Source: JANQHS01 sp965267505 | Lineage (GTDB): Bacteria > Bacteroidota > Bacteroidia > Cytophagales > CCMP332 | Reading direction: 5' to 3' | Assembly: GCA_965267505.1 (NCBI GenBank) | Contig: OZ254081.1 | Location: 248,001-312,000 of the forward strand | Length of the DNA stretch: 64,000 nucleotides | Shown here: in pieces, positions 53,636 to 61,437 of the stretch | Position numbering within the stretch: the stretch's first letter is position 1 | Layout of the letters: each line of letters opens with the position of its first letter | The notes under the pieces: generated by a model | What the model was told of the DNA's origin: nothing | Seen by the model: the letters and a program-made list of their open reading frames with translations, nothing else | Databases searched by the model: none | Made by a program: the position numbers and the translations under genes

Positions 53636-53688
53636 GCCTAAGTATTCAACCCCACATTCCAACTATTACTTTCAATATTAAATATCTT

Positions 53689-53922
53689 TTACTGTTTTTG
53701 CAAATCTTCTTTAAATTCCCAATTGCGGTAAAGGTTTCCCTTTTTGTAATAAAAGTCCTTTCCATCCTTGGAAACATAGTGCGTTCCCCATTCATTTCTA
53801 CAGCAAACCTCAAGTTTATGCCTCACAATCCTATCTTTTGTGTTCCGGACATAGAAATGATCGTTTGCCTTGTAAATGGGAGTACATTCCGTTTCACAGA
53901 TCAAACATTTAACCTTGCTCAT
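53689..53922 (-). CDS. zinc-ribbon-like small protein
   Basis: 77 residues; CLICETEC at the start and LEVCCRN near 38 offer four Cys for a zinc site. Basic, no other motif. It overlaps the next zinc-ribbon gene by 14 bases. Confidence 0.55.
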   Translation of the reverse strand: MSKVKCLICETECTPIYKANDHFYVRNTKDRIVRHKLEVCCRNEWGTHYVSKDGKDFYYKKGNLYRNWEFKEDLQKQ

Positions 53923-54208
53923 CTTCTGATCTTTTAATGGTTAATTTTTTGTGAAAATCGGCCTCAAACCACTCTTCACGATCTTTTTTCATAAAACTTG
54001 GAATGGGGATTTTGTTGATGAAGTTGATCACCCCCATCATTTTTTTAAACCTCTTATAATCATCATAGGTCAAAAGGTTTGCTCCGCACATTGGGCAGGG
54101 CTTGTTTATATAACTCTCGTAATCTTCTGGTTTTACTGAGGGATCTTTGTATGAACAATGATCACATTTTATCCCTCCTGCTTTAACCTGAATGTTTGGT
54201 TTGCTCAT
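53909..54208 (-). CDS. zinc-ribbon protein
   Basis: 99 residues with CDHC (about 15-18) and CPMC (about 38-41), a standard rubredoxin-like knuckle pair. The basic C-terminus may bind nucleic acid. Unknown role in the early region. Confidence 0.6.
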   Translation of the reverse strand: MSKPNIQVKAGGIKCDHCSYKDPSVKPEDYESYINKPCPMCGANLLTYDDYKRFKKMMGVINFINKIPIPSFMKKDREEWFEADFHKKLTIKRSEDEQG

Positions 54209-54404
54209 TCAATTGTTCTTTAAGTTTTTTATTAACTTCTTTCAGTTCTTTATTCTCTTTTTCCAGCCTCAAAAACGCTGGGCCTATGAAATTGAGGCTT
54301 TCCCCAAGGATCTCAAAGGCATACTTTAACTCCTGTACTTCCCTGGTTCCTGTTCCCCTCTCCCCGTACTTTTCAGTCATTGCTTCATCAAATGCGCTTT
54401 CCAT
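54183..54404 (-). CDS. coiled-coil early protein
   Basis: 73 residues from ATG 54404, which overlaps the upstream stop as TAATG; a longer frame starts 27 bases earlier but is less likely. The C-terminal half is a Lys/Glu/Leu coiled coil. Unknown function. Confidence 0.5.
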   Translation of the reverse strand: MESAFDEAMTEKYGERGTGTREVQELKYAFEILGESLNFIGPAFLRLEKENKELKEVNKKLKEQLNEQTKHSG

Positions 54405-54595
54405 TATACCTGAAGTTCCCCTTCTAACCATTTGATTAACACATCCTCCCTCACATACACCCTTCCCATGTTTCCGACTGTTGGTAGGGGGTTATTCTTT
54501 CTTTTCCGGTAACTATCCACCGTTACAGTTGAAACCTGTAGCTTTTCAGCGGTTTCCTTTTTAGTCAAATACTTCTTGTCATTAAGTGTTATCAT
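54404..54595 (-). CDS. excisionase-like helix-turn-helix protein
   Basis: 63 residues with LTKKETAEKLQVSTVTVDSYRKR (a MerR/AlpA-type HTH at about 10-32) and a wing GRVYVREDVLIKWL. This is the usual shape of phage excisionases and small transcription factors. It would act with the integrase or on the early promoter. The start has AAGAACGATG, a near match to the phage start motif. Confidence 0.65.
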   Translation of the reverse strand: MITLNDKKYLTKKETAEKLQVSTVTVDSYRKRKNNPLPTVGNMGRVYVREDVLIKWLEGELQV

Positions 54596-55340
54596 CGTTC
54601 TTTATTTTATTATCCAATTGTTCATCAAGATTTTCCATTTGGCAATCATCTAACCAGGTCAAGAGGTCGTAGGCTTCAGTTTCTGAAAACCAATCTGCCT
54701 CCCTTTCGAAATGCGCTTTCTGCTCATCATCAAGGTTTGAATTGTGAAGCTTATTGATGATTTTATTGTATAGCTCCTGCCCTAACCTTTCCCTTTTCAC
54801 TAAGGGAATTGGGGAATAAGAATCCTCAAAATCCCTGTTCAGATCCCTTCCAAAAGCTTTACCCAAACTCCGGGCAGCGTTCTTTAAACATTCTGCTTTT
54901 AGATGGGGATAGTCTTTTGTTAAGGTGTTTTTGATTTTGTTCTCTGCATCCAGTACTCCGCTCCCTGATTTCATCTGAACCTGTACCGCTGCTGATCCTG
55001 TCCTTCTTAACCAAGCGTTTGCAGTAGGGTGAAATATGAGAAGATCAATGCTTCCTACAATTTCATTCATGACTACCTGAGTTTTGAAGTTTTCTGTTTG
55101 CCAAAGCCCAAAGAATAGCTCATCCAACTTCATCTCCACAAATGAAATGGGGAGATATTTTGAATTATTGGCATAAGGATTCTTCCTAACATTTGCCTGT
55201 TGGGGATCTTTGTTTAATAGCTTGGAGAAGTTCTGAAGCCTCTTTCTGATTTCTAACTCTACCATTTCAGGGTCAGGGGCAACAGGTAAACTTTTATTTA
55301 CTTTTTCCAGTTGCCTTCTCTGTTTTCTGTTTGCTTTCAT
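54582..55340 (-). CDS. Rad52/22-like single-strand annealing protein
   Basis: 252 residues. HPTANAWLRRTGSAAVQVQM and then HLKAECLKNAARSLGKAFGR (about 150-170) follow the Rad52-type annealing core, including the late AxKNAARSLGxxxG helix seen in Sak-like phage recombinases. A polar C-terminal tail may touch SSB. It would drive phage recombination together with the SSB and resolvase-like nuclease. Confidence 0.72.
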   Translation of the reverse strand: MKANRKQRRQLEKVNKSLPVAPDPEMVELEIRKRLQNFSKLLNKDPQQANVRKNPYANNSKYLPISFVEMKLDELFFGLWQTENFKTQVVMNEIVGSIDLLIFHPTANAWLRRTGSAAVQVQMKSGSGVLDAENKIKNTLTKDYPHLKAECLKNAARSLGKAFGRDLNRDFEDSYSPIPLVKRERLGQELYNKIINKLHNSNLDDEQKAHFEREADWFSETEAYDLLTWLDDCQMENLDEQLDNKIKNDDNT

Positions 55341-55345
55341 TGTTC

Positions 55346-56194
55346 TTATTTAGCCATTTTAAAATTCTTACCACAGTAGATCTTACTGTTTTGGTAGTCT
55401 ACAAAAACCCAATTTTCACCTTCGGATTTGGGTTTTTTATTGCCTCTAAATGCTCTTGCTATCGAGGAGCCCCACATCTCACCGACTTGTGAGGAGTCCC
55501 ACATCTCACCGACTTGTGAGGAGTCCCACATCTCACCGACTTGTGAGGAACCCAACATCTCACCGACTTGTGAGGAGTCCAACATCTTACCGACTTGTGA
55601 GGAGTCCAACATCTCACCGACTTGTGAGGAGTCCCACATCTTACCGACTTGTGAGGAGTCCAACATCTCACCGACTTGTGAGGAGTCCAACATCTTACCG
55701 ACTTGTGAGGAGTCCCACATCTCACCGACTTGTGAGGAGTCCAACATCTTACCGACTTGTGAGGAGTCCCACATCTCACCGACTTGTGAGGAGTCCCACA
55801 TCTTACCGACTTGTGAGGAGTCCAACATCTTACCGACTTGTGAGGAACCCAACATCTCACCGACTTGTGAGGAGTCCAACATCTTACCGACTTGTGAGGA
55901 GTCCATAACTCCCACCACCACGTTCCCACATAAGGCAATTACTTTTTCACCTTCAATTTTTTCTATTTCTCCCTTGTAGTATATGCCCACCTTATTTACC
56001 TGGGATTCTCCAAACCCATCAAGTAATTCGATGTCTATTACTTTATATGAATAGCACCAATTGAAATTTTCTACCACCACATCAAGTAGTGCTTTCTTGG
56101 TTTTGGTCTTGCTCGCTTTTTTGTATTCCTCAATACAGGCATTACTTTTTTTTGCCCTTTTGAGTATTTCGGTTTTTAGTTTTTGAAATTCCAT
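55346..56194 (-). CDS. tandem octapeptide repeat protein
   Basis: 282 residues. The first 95 are an ordinary mixed domain (NFNWCYSYKVIDIELLDGFG). Then 16 copies of an 8-residue unit [D/G]SSQVG[K/E]M[L/W] follow, and a 17th unit that breaks into SIARAF, before a 35-residue end (WVFVDYQNSKIYC). A regular 8-residue period suggests a beta-solenoid. Similar AQVG-type repeats are known in gut Bacteroidota phages. Role unknown; an early-expressed host-interaction protein is a guess. The start carries TAAGAACAATG. Confidence 0.75.
   Translation of the reverse strand: MEFQKLKTEILKRAKKSNACIEEYKKASKTKTKKALLDVVVENFNWCYSYKVIDIELLDGFGESQVNKVGIYYKGEIEKIEGEKVIALCGNVVVGVMDSSQVGKMLDSSQVGEMLGSSQVGKMLDSSQVGKMWDSSQVGEMWDSSQVGKMLDSSQVGEMWDSSQVGKMLDSSQVGEMLDSSQVGKMWDSSQVGEMLDSSQVGKMLDSSQVGEMLGSSQVGEMWDSSQVGEMWDSSQVGEMWGSSIARAFRGNKKPKSEGENWVFVDYQNSKIYCGKNFKMAK
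55466..55904. repeat. 24-bp coding tandem repeat
   Basis: About 17 consecutive 24-bp units differing at three main positions: TCCCAC/TCCAAC (Trp or Leu), CTCACC/CTTACC (Glu or Lys) and AGTCC/AACCC (Asp or Gly). High identity predicts copy-number change by slippage or recombination. Confidence 0.95.
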
Positions 56195-56220
56195 TGTTCT
56201 TAATTGATTGTCCTAATTCT

Positions 56221-56436
56221 TTATTTGATTTGTTCAATTTCTTCCTCAACGCCACCTAATTTGTGTTGCTTGATTCTTGACATTGCCATTTCCCTTGAGC
56301 CATCAACACAAGCCTCAGATGCTTGACAAAGACTTCCATCTATAAATATTCCTTTCCACCCATCGTCTGTTAATACTTGAGCTTCAAAAGACTCAAGCCC
56401 GGAGGCGTACTTTTTCTTTTTTATTCTGTATTCCAT
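56221..56436 (-). CDS. small early protein
   Basis: 71 residues, beta-hairpin-like start (EYRIKKKKYASGLESFEAQV), then DDGWKGIFIDGSLCQASEAC and a helical tail. Unknown. The ATG is preceded by TAGAACA, near the phage start motif, and overlaps the upstream gene by 16 bases. Confidence 0.55.
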   Translation of the reverse strand: MEYRIKKKKYASGLESFEAQVLTDDGWKGIFIDGSLCQASEACVDGSREMAMSRIKQHKLGGVEEEIEQIK

Positions 56437-56744
56437 TGTTCTATTGTTTTGCTTTTTTTTATTGCCTCTTTAGCAGCAATATATTTTTGTCGAATTCTTG
56501 AATGCTCATAGTGAAGTTCCTTTGGGTCTAATTCTACCACCTCGTCCAAAAACCCCTCCAAAGCCTCAAGCAATTCAGTGGTTTGCTGTTCGAGTTCTGT
56601 TTTCATCCACAAAGCCCCATTTTGGAAATCTTCAAAAGCGTTATCATGCTCATTTGGCTTATCAGAAACATCCCAACTCCTATTAGCGTATTCTGTAGCC
56701 TTGTTTCGTATTAACTCCTTCCCTTCTGTATGTTTTGTTTCCAT
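56421..56744 (-). CDS. helical early protein
   Basis: 107 residues, acidic, mostly helix, with an AFEDFQNGALWMKTELEQ segment. No family recognised. TAAGAACAATG marks its start. Confidence 0.55.
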   Translation of the reverse strand: METKHTEGKELIRNKATEYANRSWDVSDKPNEHDNAFEDFQNGALWMKTELEQQTTELLEALEGFLDEVVELDPKELHYEHSRIRQKYIAAKEAIKKSKTIEQWNTE

Positions 56745-56749
56745 TGTTC

Positions 56750-56878
56750 TTATCTTATTGAGTGAATTAATCTTTTACCGTTGATGTAAGTGCTTTTGAT
56801 TCCCTGTGGAAGGGCAGAAGGAAGTTCGCTAAATCCCCTTCTTTTTTTTGCCCTCTTAAAAACCCACTTTTTAACCAT
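56750..56878 (-). CDS. 42-residue basic protein
   Basis: Encodes a strongly basic N-terminus (VKKWVFKRAKKRRG) and a hydrophobic short C-terminus. Its stop is followed directly by the AAGAACAATG of the next gene, and its start lies two bases after the previous stop. Short, but tightly packed and open. Confidence 0.45.
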   Translation of the reverse strand: MVKKWVFKRAKKRRGFSELPSALPQGIKSTYINGKRLIHSIR

Positions 56879-56879
56879 C

Positions 56880-57191
56880 CTAATCATCTTCCCCATTTAG
56901 ATCTGTAATTACATTTGAGGGCACCAGCTCCCAGAACACCTTATTATCTATGATGTACTGGTCAAGATCGATGTTGTCTAAGTCCTCATCTCCTACTCGA
57001 ATAAGAAGGGAATAGGTTTCAATATCATTTGGATTTTCAGGGTTCCTGAAATCAAAGACGACCTCATTACTGGATTGATCGATGATTTCAAACTTTCCAA
57101 CCTGTGGAAAAGTTGCTAATAAATTCTTCTGAGGTTTTGCAAATAATGCAAGATGTTTTGCTAGGTTTGAAGAAGTTTTTAATTGTTCCAT
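56880..57191 (-). CDS. first early protein, unknown
   Basis: 103 residues, acidic C-terminal half (GDEDLDNIDLDQYI). It is the first gene of the leftward early operon, opposite the repressor, and its start is AAAAGAACAATG. That place is often taken by Cro-like or takeover proteins, but no HTH is visible here. Confidence 0.55.
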   Translation of the reverse strand: MEQLKTSSNLAKHLALFAKPQKNLLATFPQVGKFEIIDQSSNEVVFDFRNPENPNDIETYSLLIRVGDEDLDNIDLDQYIIDNKVFWELVPSNVITDLNGEDD

Positions 57192-57311
57192 TGTTCTTTT
57201 CGTTACAAGACAATACGAAGAAGAAAGAAATTCATATTAAAAACAAACATTCAATACAAAATATTTAATAAAAAGGTATTATTTATATACTTTATTTGAA
57301 TTGTTCAACAA
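57192..57311. promoter_or_regulatory. divergent early/repressor control region
   Basis: A very A+T-rich 120-bp gap between the leftward early operon and the rightward repressor. It should hold both promoters and the repressor operators. I see no perfect TAnnTTTG box or strong palindrome, so operators cannot be placed. Confidence 0.5.
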
Positions 57312-57665
57312 ATGGAAAAGACTATACTTGAAAAATCGGTAGTTGATGAGGCGGTTGGGGAAAGGTTTAGGTTAATTGTTTCTCATGAAAGACTTAACCT
57401 TTCAAGCTTTGCAAGAGAAATTGGCTTCACTCCTGCAGGGCTGAATAACATTGCCAACAATAAGAATACAGCATCATGGGATTTGCTTGTAAGAATAGCA
57501 GAACGGTTCCCTCATATAAATATGAATTGGCTTGTATCAGGAAGGGGCGACATGCTCAACCCAAAAGAGGGGGAGATTACAAAAGCAATGTTAGAGCAGA
57601 AGTTGGATTCCCTTAATAGACAGCTATTCGATATGCAAAAGGCGGTTGCTAGCCTCAAGAGTTAA
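57312..57665 (+). CDS. CI-like phage repressor
   Basis: 117 residues with an XRE-type HTH (NLSSFAREIGFTPAGLNNIANN, about residues 30-51) and the conserved helices LLVRIAERFPHINMNWLVSGRG, the Bacteroidota repressor signature. The C-terminal part is a short coiled coil; there is no LexA-like autocleavage domain. It should keep the prophage silent. Its end overlaps the convergent integrase stop by 11 bases. Confidence 0.82.
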   Translation: MEKTILEKSVVDEAVGERFRLIVSHERLNLSSFAREIGFTPAGLNNIANNKNTASWDLLVRIAERFPHINMNWLVSGRGDMLNPKEGEITKAMLEQKLDSLNRQLFDMQKAVASLKS

Positions 57666-58818
57666 GAAGATCCTTAGTTCTTTGATGCTTAGTAGATGCG
57701 AACATCTTAGCATAAATCATTGTGCTTTTTATATCCTTTTGCCCTAAGTTTTCCTGTACCAATTTTATATCTGCCCCTGCTTCAATCAGTATTCTTGCAA
57801 AAGTGTGCCTTGCTGTATGGGCAGTAAAAACTTCATATTCCTTTTTTACCACCCTTTCCCTTTTGCCATTTCGAAACCTTTCAAGTAAGACATCATCTGT
57901 AAACCCAGCCTTTTTGAAGGCTTCTTTCAATCCCCTATTGTAAGCCTGGTTGGTTGGTACATCTAAAAGGCTAATGAACTTGTTTTCGTACTTGGCAAGG
58001 ATCGCCCTAGCAACATCATTCAAGTAAACTTCATTCACTTCACCAGTTTTACTTTGGGTGAATTTTAAAATCTCCCCCTGCACATTGGTTTCATCCAGGC
58101 TTCTTAGATCATCGTACCTTAGTCCGGTAAAGCAATTGAAGACATAAATATCTCGTACCTTATCAAGCCACCCTTTCAAATCGGCCTTATAGAATCTATC
58201 AACCTGACTACGGGTTAGTGCATGTCGTTCATTAGTTCTTAAAGCAGTTTCAAATCGCTTATAGTCTGGGGGGAATTTCTTTCCTTCATTATCTGCATCC
58301 CTAAGAACCTTCTTCACTTTTTTGATTTCCGTGGAAATGGTTACATCCAAATAGTTCTTTTCCTTTCTCAGGTAATCGGTATAGTCGTAATAGAACTTCA
58401 TGTCTAGCTGATCCCAGGAAAGCCTCGAATTAAACTTGGTTAGATTCTTCAGCACCCTCCTGTATATTTTCATGGTGCTGGGGTTAAGCTTCTTTTCGTA
58501 TTGATAGATTTTGTCCTGAAAAAAATCAAGGAAGCTGGAGGTAAGAATTTCCTCATTTGACAGAAGGGAATCAATGGCCATCTTGCTAACAGACCTACCC
58601 TGTTTTCTTAAAGTGTAAGCGGCTTGCTCAACATCTTCAGCAAAGCTTCTAAGAATCCGGTTCTTCTCCAGGGAAGAATTCGCCCCTGACTTGAATCGTT
58701 GGTTCTTTTTATCCCAATCGTTTTCATCCCCTTTTACCTTGGTAGAAAAACGAAATCTTTTACCTTGGAAATTGAATTGGGCTTGGACAGTTTGACCCTT
58801 TAGATAGAAGCGAACCAT
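57655..58818 (-). CDS. phage tyrosine integrase
   Basis: 387 residues of the Bacteroidota phage integrase type: an arm-binding N-terminus, an SAM-like core-binding domain (about 95-190) and a catalytic domain. The active residues are R234 (TGLRYDDL), H334 and R337 (HTARHTF) and the nucleophile Y369 (MIYA). The position usually His/Trp in LGH reads LGQ (Q360). It integrates at the tRNA-Arg 3' end 94 bases away, where the att repeat lies. Confidence 0.93.
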   Translation of the reverse strand: MVRFYLKGQTVQAQFNFQGKRFRFSTKVKGDENDWDKKNQRFKSGANSSLEKNRILRSFAEDVEQAAYTLRKQGRSVSKMAIDSLLSNEEILTSSFLDFFQDKIYQYEKKLNPSTMKIYRRVLKNLTKFNSRLSWDQLDMKFYYDYTDYLRKEKNYLDVTISTEIKKVKKVLRDADNEGKKFPPDYKRFETALRTNERHALTRSQVDRFYKADLKGWLDKVRDIYVFNCFTGLRYDDLRSLDETNVQGEILKFTQSKTGEVNEVYLNDVARAILAKYENKFISLLDVPTNQAYNRGLKEAFKKAGFTDDVLLERFRNGKRERVVKKEYEVFTAHTARHTFARILIEAGADIKLVQENLGQKDIKSTMIYAKMFASTKHQRTKDLLNS

Positions 58819-58863
58819 AGGAGAAAGATAAATAATTGCCCCTACTTATGCCACCCGCAAAAG

Positions 58864-58898
58864 AAAAAACCCCCTAACTTATTGAATAATAGGAGGTT
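58864..58898 (-). terminator. terminator inside the prophage right end
   Basis: Minus strand AACCTCCTA and TAGGGGGTT form a 9-bp stem with one G:U pair, followed by TTTTTTC. It sits just past tRNA-Arg in the reading direction, so it now ends the tRNA transcript and separates it from the integrase. Confidence 0.75.
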
Positions 58899-58911
58899 AA
58901 AAGTGTTGTTT

Positions 58912-58927
58912 GTGACTCCTTCAGGAC
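58912..58927. repeat. prophage attachment site, tRNA copy
   Basis: Identical 16 bp to 19671-19686. Fifteen of the bases are the 3' end of tRNA-Arg including the discriminator; the tRNA remains complete after integration. Confidence 0.9.
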
Positions 58928-58986
58928 TCGAACCTGAAACCTACTGCTTAGAAGGCAGTTGCTCTATCCAGTTGAGCTAAGGAGCC
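58913..58986 (-). tRNA. tRNA-Arg (TCT)
   Basis: A 74-nt cloverleaf with acceptor GGCTCCT/AGGAGTC, anticodon TCT and TTCGAGT T-loop. CCA is not encoded. It is the integration target of the prophage and the last of three tRNAs (Ser, Pro, Arg) on this strand. Confidence 0.95.
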
Positions 58987-59054
58987 AGTATGTTTTTCAG
59001 CGAGCCCACCAATTAATGTTCCAGGGCAGCTGAAGAAATTGAGCCAGAAGAAAG

Positions 59055-59149
59055 GTCGGGCCTGCCCGACGGAGCTCGCCGAAACTAACCAAAAACCCAA
59101 AGGCTTGAAAAGAAAGCTCGCCTTTACTCTAGAATGAGTTTCGGCGAGC
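59055..59149. repeat. nested inverted repeats between tRNA-Arg and tRNA-Pro
   Basis: GTCGGGC/GCCCGAC (59055-59070) forms a tight hairpin. GCTCGCCGAAACT (59074-59086) and AGTTTCGGCGAGC (59137-59149) form a perfect 13-bp stem. They may guide tRNA processing or be a mobile-repeat relic. Confidence 0.6.
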
Positions 59150-59153
59150 AAAG

Positions 59154-59228
59154 TCGGGGTGGTAGGATTCGAACCTACGACCCCTCGCTCCCAAAGCGAG
59201 TGCGCTAACCGGACTGCGCTACACCCCG
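59154..59228 (-). tRNA. tRNA-Pro (TGG)
   Basis: A 75-nt cloverleaf, acceptor CGGGGTG/CACCCCG, anticodon TGG in the loop TTTGGGA, T-loop TTCGAAT. CCA is not encoded. Second in the Ser-Pro-Arg group. Confidence 0.95.
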
Positions 59229-59302
59229 AAAATTCTTTTCTTCAATAAAATTTAGAGAGACTCTTTTGTCCTCTTTTGTCTAATCCGTAACCGGAAAAGT
59301 AT

Positions 59303-59371
59303 GCGGAGAGAGGGGGATTACCTTTGGTGATCCCTTTTCTTAGCTCTCCAGGGATTACCTTCGGTGATCCC
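59303..59371. repeat. tRNA-Ser 3' fragment and paired hairpin repeat
   Basis: GCGGAGAGAGGGGGATT (59303-59319) repeats the tRNA-Ser 3' end at 59494-59510, with similar upstream bases (GAAAAGT). It runs into two copies of GGGATTACCTTYGGTGATCCC, each a small hairpin. No tRNA can be folded here; a decayed tRNA copy or an old integration scar is likely. The gap 59229-59494 holds nothing else I can support. Confidence 0.65.
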
Positions 59372-59493
59372 TGTTGGTTGGTCCTGAAACACTTTTCAGT
59401 GTTCACTACGCTCACCAGGCTTTCGCCAATTGAAACCAAAAGCCAGCTTTTGGTTTACTTTTCGAAACCCCTATTTGATTTCTGAAAAGTGTC

Positions 59494-59583
<90 letters not shown>

Positions 59584-59642
59584 TTGGGTTCATTTGCCCA
59601 AAATTTTTAAGGAAAATATCCTTAGCCCTAAAAATTGAGGTG

Positions 59643-59650
59643 CAAAGCTA
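59643..59650 (-). promoter_or_regulatory. possible promoter of the tRNA Ser-Pro-Arg group
   Basis: TAGCTTTG fits TAnnTTTG about 60 bases upstream of tRNA-Ser. The -33 region lacks TTG, so confidence is modest. Confidence 0.4.
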
Positions 59651-59706
59651 GTATTTTTATTTAAAATTTTATTGGCCCCCTAAGCAATTCTTTTCAAAAT
59701 TACAGG

Positions 59707-61437
59707 ATGAAAAAACTACTCATTTTTCCAGTTCTCTTTTGTCTCAGTTTTATCCTACTAAGCTGTTCCAAAACCTCAGAGAATAATGAGCAAATCCAGC
59801 CTGCCGTAGTCAGAGTAAACCTTGATCTGGAACCCAGGAATATCAACTCTAAATACTGGACCTCAAATACTGAGAAATCTATTTCATCCCAGATCTTTCA
59901 AGCCCTTGTTAACCTAGATCCAAACACCTATGACGCGGTGCCTCAATTGGCAATAAGCCTTCCTATCGTGGAGATATTTGAGGACCATCAGAAGTTCAAT
60001 TTCGAAATACGGCCTGATGCGGTTTGGCCTGACGGGAAGAAGATTTCAGCCAGGGATGTCGAATTCACAGTGAAATTCGCTTTTAATCCTGTTTTTGAAC
60101 AATACTCGGATGCTTCATTCTATGACTTCATTGAGGATGTATTAGCTGAGGATCCTGGGTCTCAAAATTTGATTATTAAGACCAGTAAAATGGTACCAGA
60201 TGCATCATTTGTGGTAGGCTCCCTCCCAATCCTTCCCTCCCATCTTTATGATCCGGAAGGCGTCTTTAACCAGTATTCTATCGCTGAGTTCAAAGACTTC
60301 CTGGAGAATGGTATTTCGGATTCATCCCTTCAGGTCTTATCAGAAAAGATTTCAGCTGACATAAACTCATGGGCACCTTACACTCTTATTGGCTCAGGCC
60401 CGTACTTTTTCGAAGAAAGGGTGAATGGGCAATCCCTTACCCTAAAAAAAGTTGATGATTGGTGGGGAAATGATCTGCAGCAAGAAAACGATTGGTTCTT
60501 GGCTTATCCTGATCAGATCCAATATAAAATTTTTACAGAACCCATAAGCAAGGTTAGTTCACTTGAAAAAGATGAGGCTGATTTCTATTGGTTTTCTACT
60601 TCATTTCTTTCCACAATACAGGAAAATCCAGCCATCATGAATAATTATGAATTGGATAGAATGGTTTTTTTCGGTTTTGTTTATCTCGGTCTTAACAAGA
60701 GTGCTTCAAACCTGCAGGATCCTGATACCCGAAAAGCAATTAATTTTTTGATTAACAGAGATGAACTCATCAATTATATCCAACAGGGTTATGGCCAAAA
60801 AACAAACCATCCCTTTTTTGGACTAAGTGAAAATGCTGAATCTCAAATAAAACCACAGCCCGGATACAATCTTGACAGCGCTAATTATTATCTGGAGAGA
60901 TCAGGTTGGACCCTTGACCCAGATTCAGATATAAGAAATAGAAATGGCGAGGAATTAGAATTGGTTTATATGTATGCCAGTAACAACCGTTCGAGTGAAG
61001 AGACTGGAATACTTCTAAAGGATAAATTTTCCAAGGCAGGGATAAGGATGATCCTTGATCCCCTAGAATTCGGAGCATATGTCGAAAGAAAAGCCAACAG
61101 AGACTTTGACCTGACCCGTGGTGGGGTTGGAATACTTCCAAGAGGATTTAACTACCGAGCTCTATTTCATAGTTCCTCCATCGAGGAAGGACAGAATTAT
61201 TTTGCCTTTGGTAATTCAACGACTGACCTTTTAATGGATTCACTGGAAAATGAATTAGACCCTAAAGCTTCTGAAAGTTTCAAAGTAAGGATCAGCAACG
61301 AGTTGAATGACTCTTTTACATGGTTGGTTTTGTATAACCCTGAATTGCCTGTGGTTGTATCAAAAAGAGTCGATAGCTATTCAAATTCACCTTTATTTAA
61401 TGGTATTTGGCCTCCTAGCATTCGACATAGCCCTTGA
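59707..61437 (+). CDS. peptide/oligopeptide ABC transporter binding lipoprotein
   Basis: 576 residues of the SBP_bac_5 family. A lipoprotein signal ends in LLSC (Cys at about 20). The family core is clear: SSQIFQALVNLDP, FEIRPDAVWPDGKKISARDV (about 100-119), SGPYFFEE, and DPDTRKAINFLINRDELI. It should capture peptides or similar solutes and hand them to the two permeases that follow; no ATPase gene is in view. The next gene starts at a TTGA overlap. Confidence 0.9.
   Translation: MKKLLIFPVLFCLSFILLSCSKTSENNEQIQPAVVRVNLDLEPRNINSKYWTSNTEKSISSQIFQALVNLDPNTYDAVPQLAISLPIVEIFEDHQKFNFEIRPDAVWPDGKKISARDVEFTVKFAFNPVFEQYSDASFYDFIEDVLAEDPGSQNLIIKTSKMVPDASFVVGSLPILPSHLYDPEGVFNQYSIAEFKDFLENGISDSSLQVLSEKISADINSWAPYTLIGSGPYFFEERVNGQSLTLKKVDDWWGNDLQQENDWFLAYPDQIQYKIFTEPISKVSSLEKDEADFYWFSTSFLSTIQENPAIMNNYELDRMVFFGFVYLGLNKSASNLQDPDTRKAINFLINRDELINYIQQGYGQKTNHPFFGLSENAESQIKPQPGYNLDSANYYLERSGWTLDPDSDIRNRNGEELELVYMYASNNRSSEETGILLKDKFSKAGIRMILDPLEFGAYVERKANRDFDLTRGGVGILPRGFNYRALFHSSSIEEGQNYFAFGNSTTDLLMDSLENELDPKASESFKVRISNELNDSFTWLVLYNPELPVVVSKRVDSYSNSPLFNGIWPPSIRHSP

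Larger units (their letters stand above)
19671..58927. mobile_element. prophage of siphovirus type integrated at tRNA-Arg
   Basis: The element is about 39.2 kb, bounded by an identical 16-bp repeat (19671-19686 and 58912-58927) that copies the tRNA-Arg 3' end. It carries an integrase next to the intact tRNA, a CI-like repressor, replication and recombination genes, terminase, portal, capsid, tape measure, tail proteins, and a lysis cassette. All structural modules look intact, so it may be inducible. A tape measure, tail components and the absence of sheath genes suggest a long non-contractile tail. Morons include yedK, a HicB-like pair, small membrane proteins and a non-coding RNA island. 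Confidence 0.92.

Noticed and set aside
55466..55904. Regular repeats that could suggest a CRISPR array, and long open frames in three other readings
   Set aside because: The 24-bp units are contiguous without spacers and encode an octapeptide in the minus-strand gene; the other open frames are products of the repeat period being a multiple of three.
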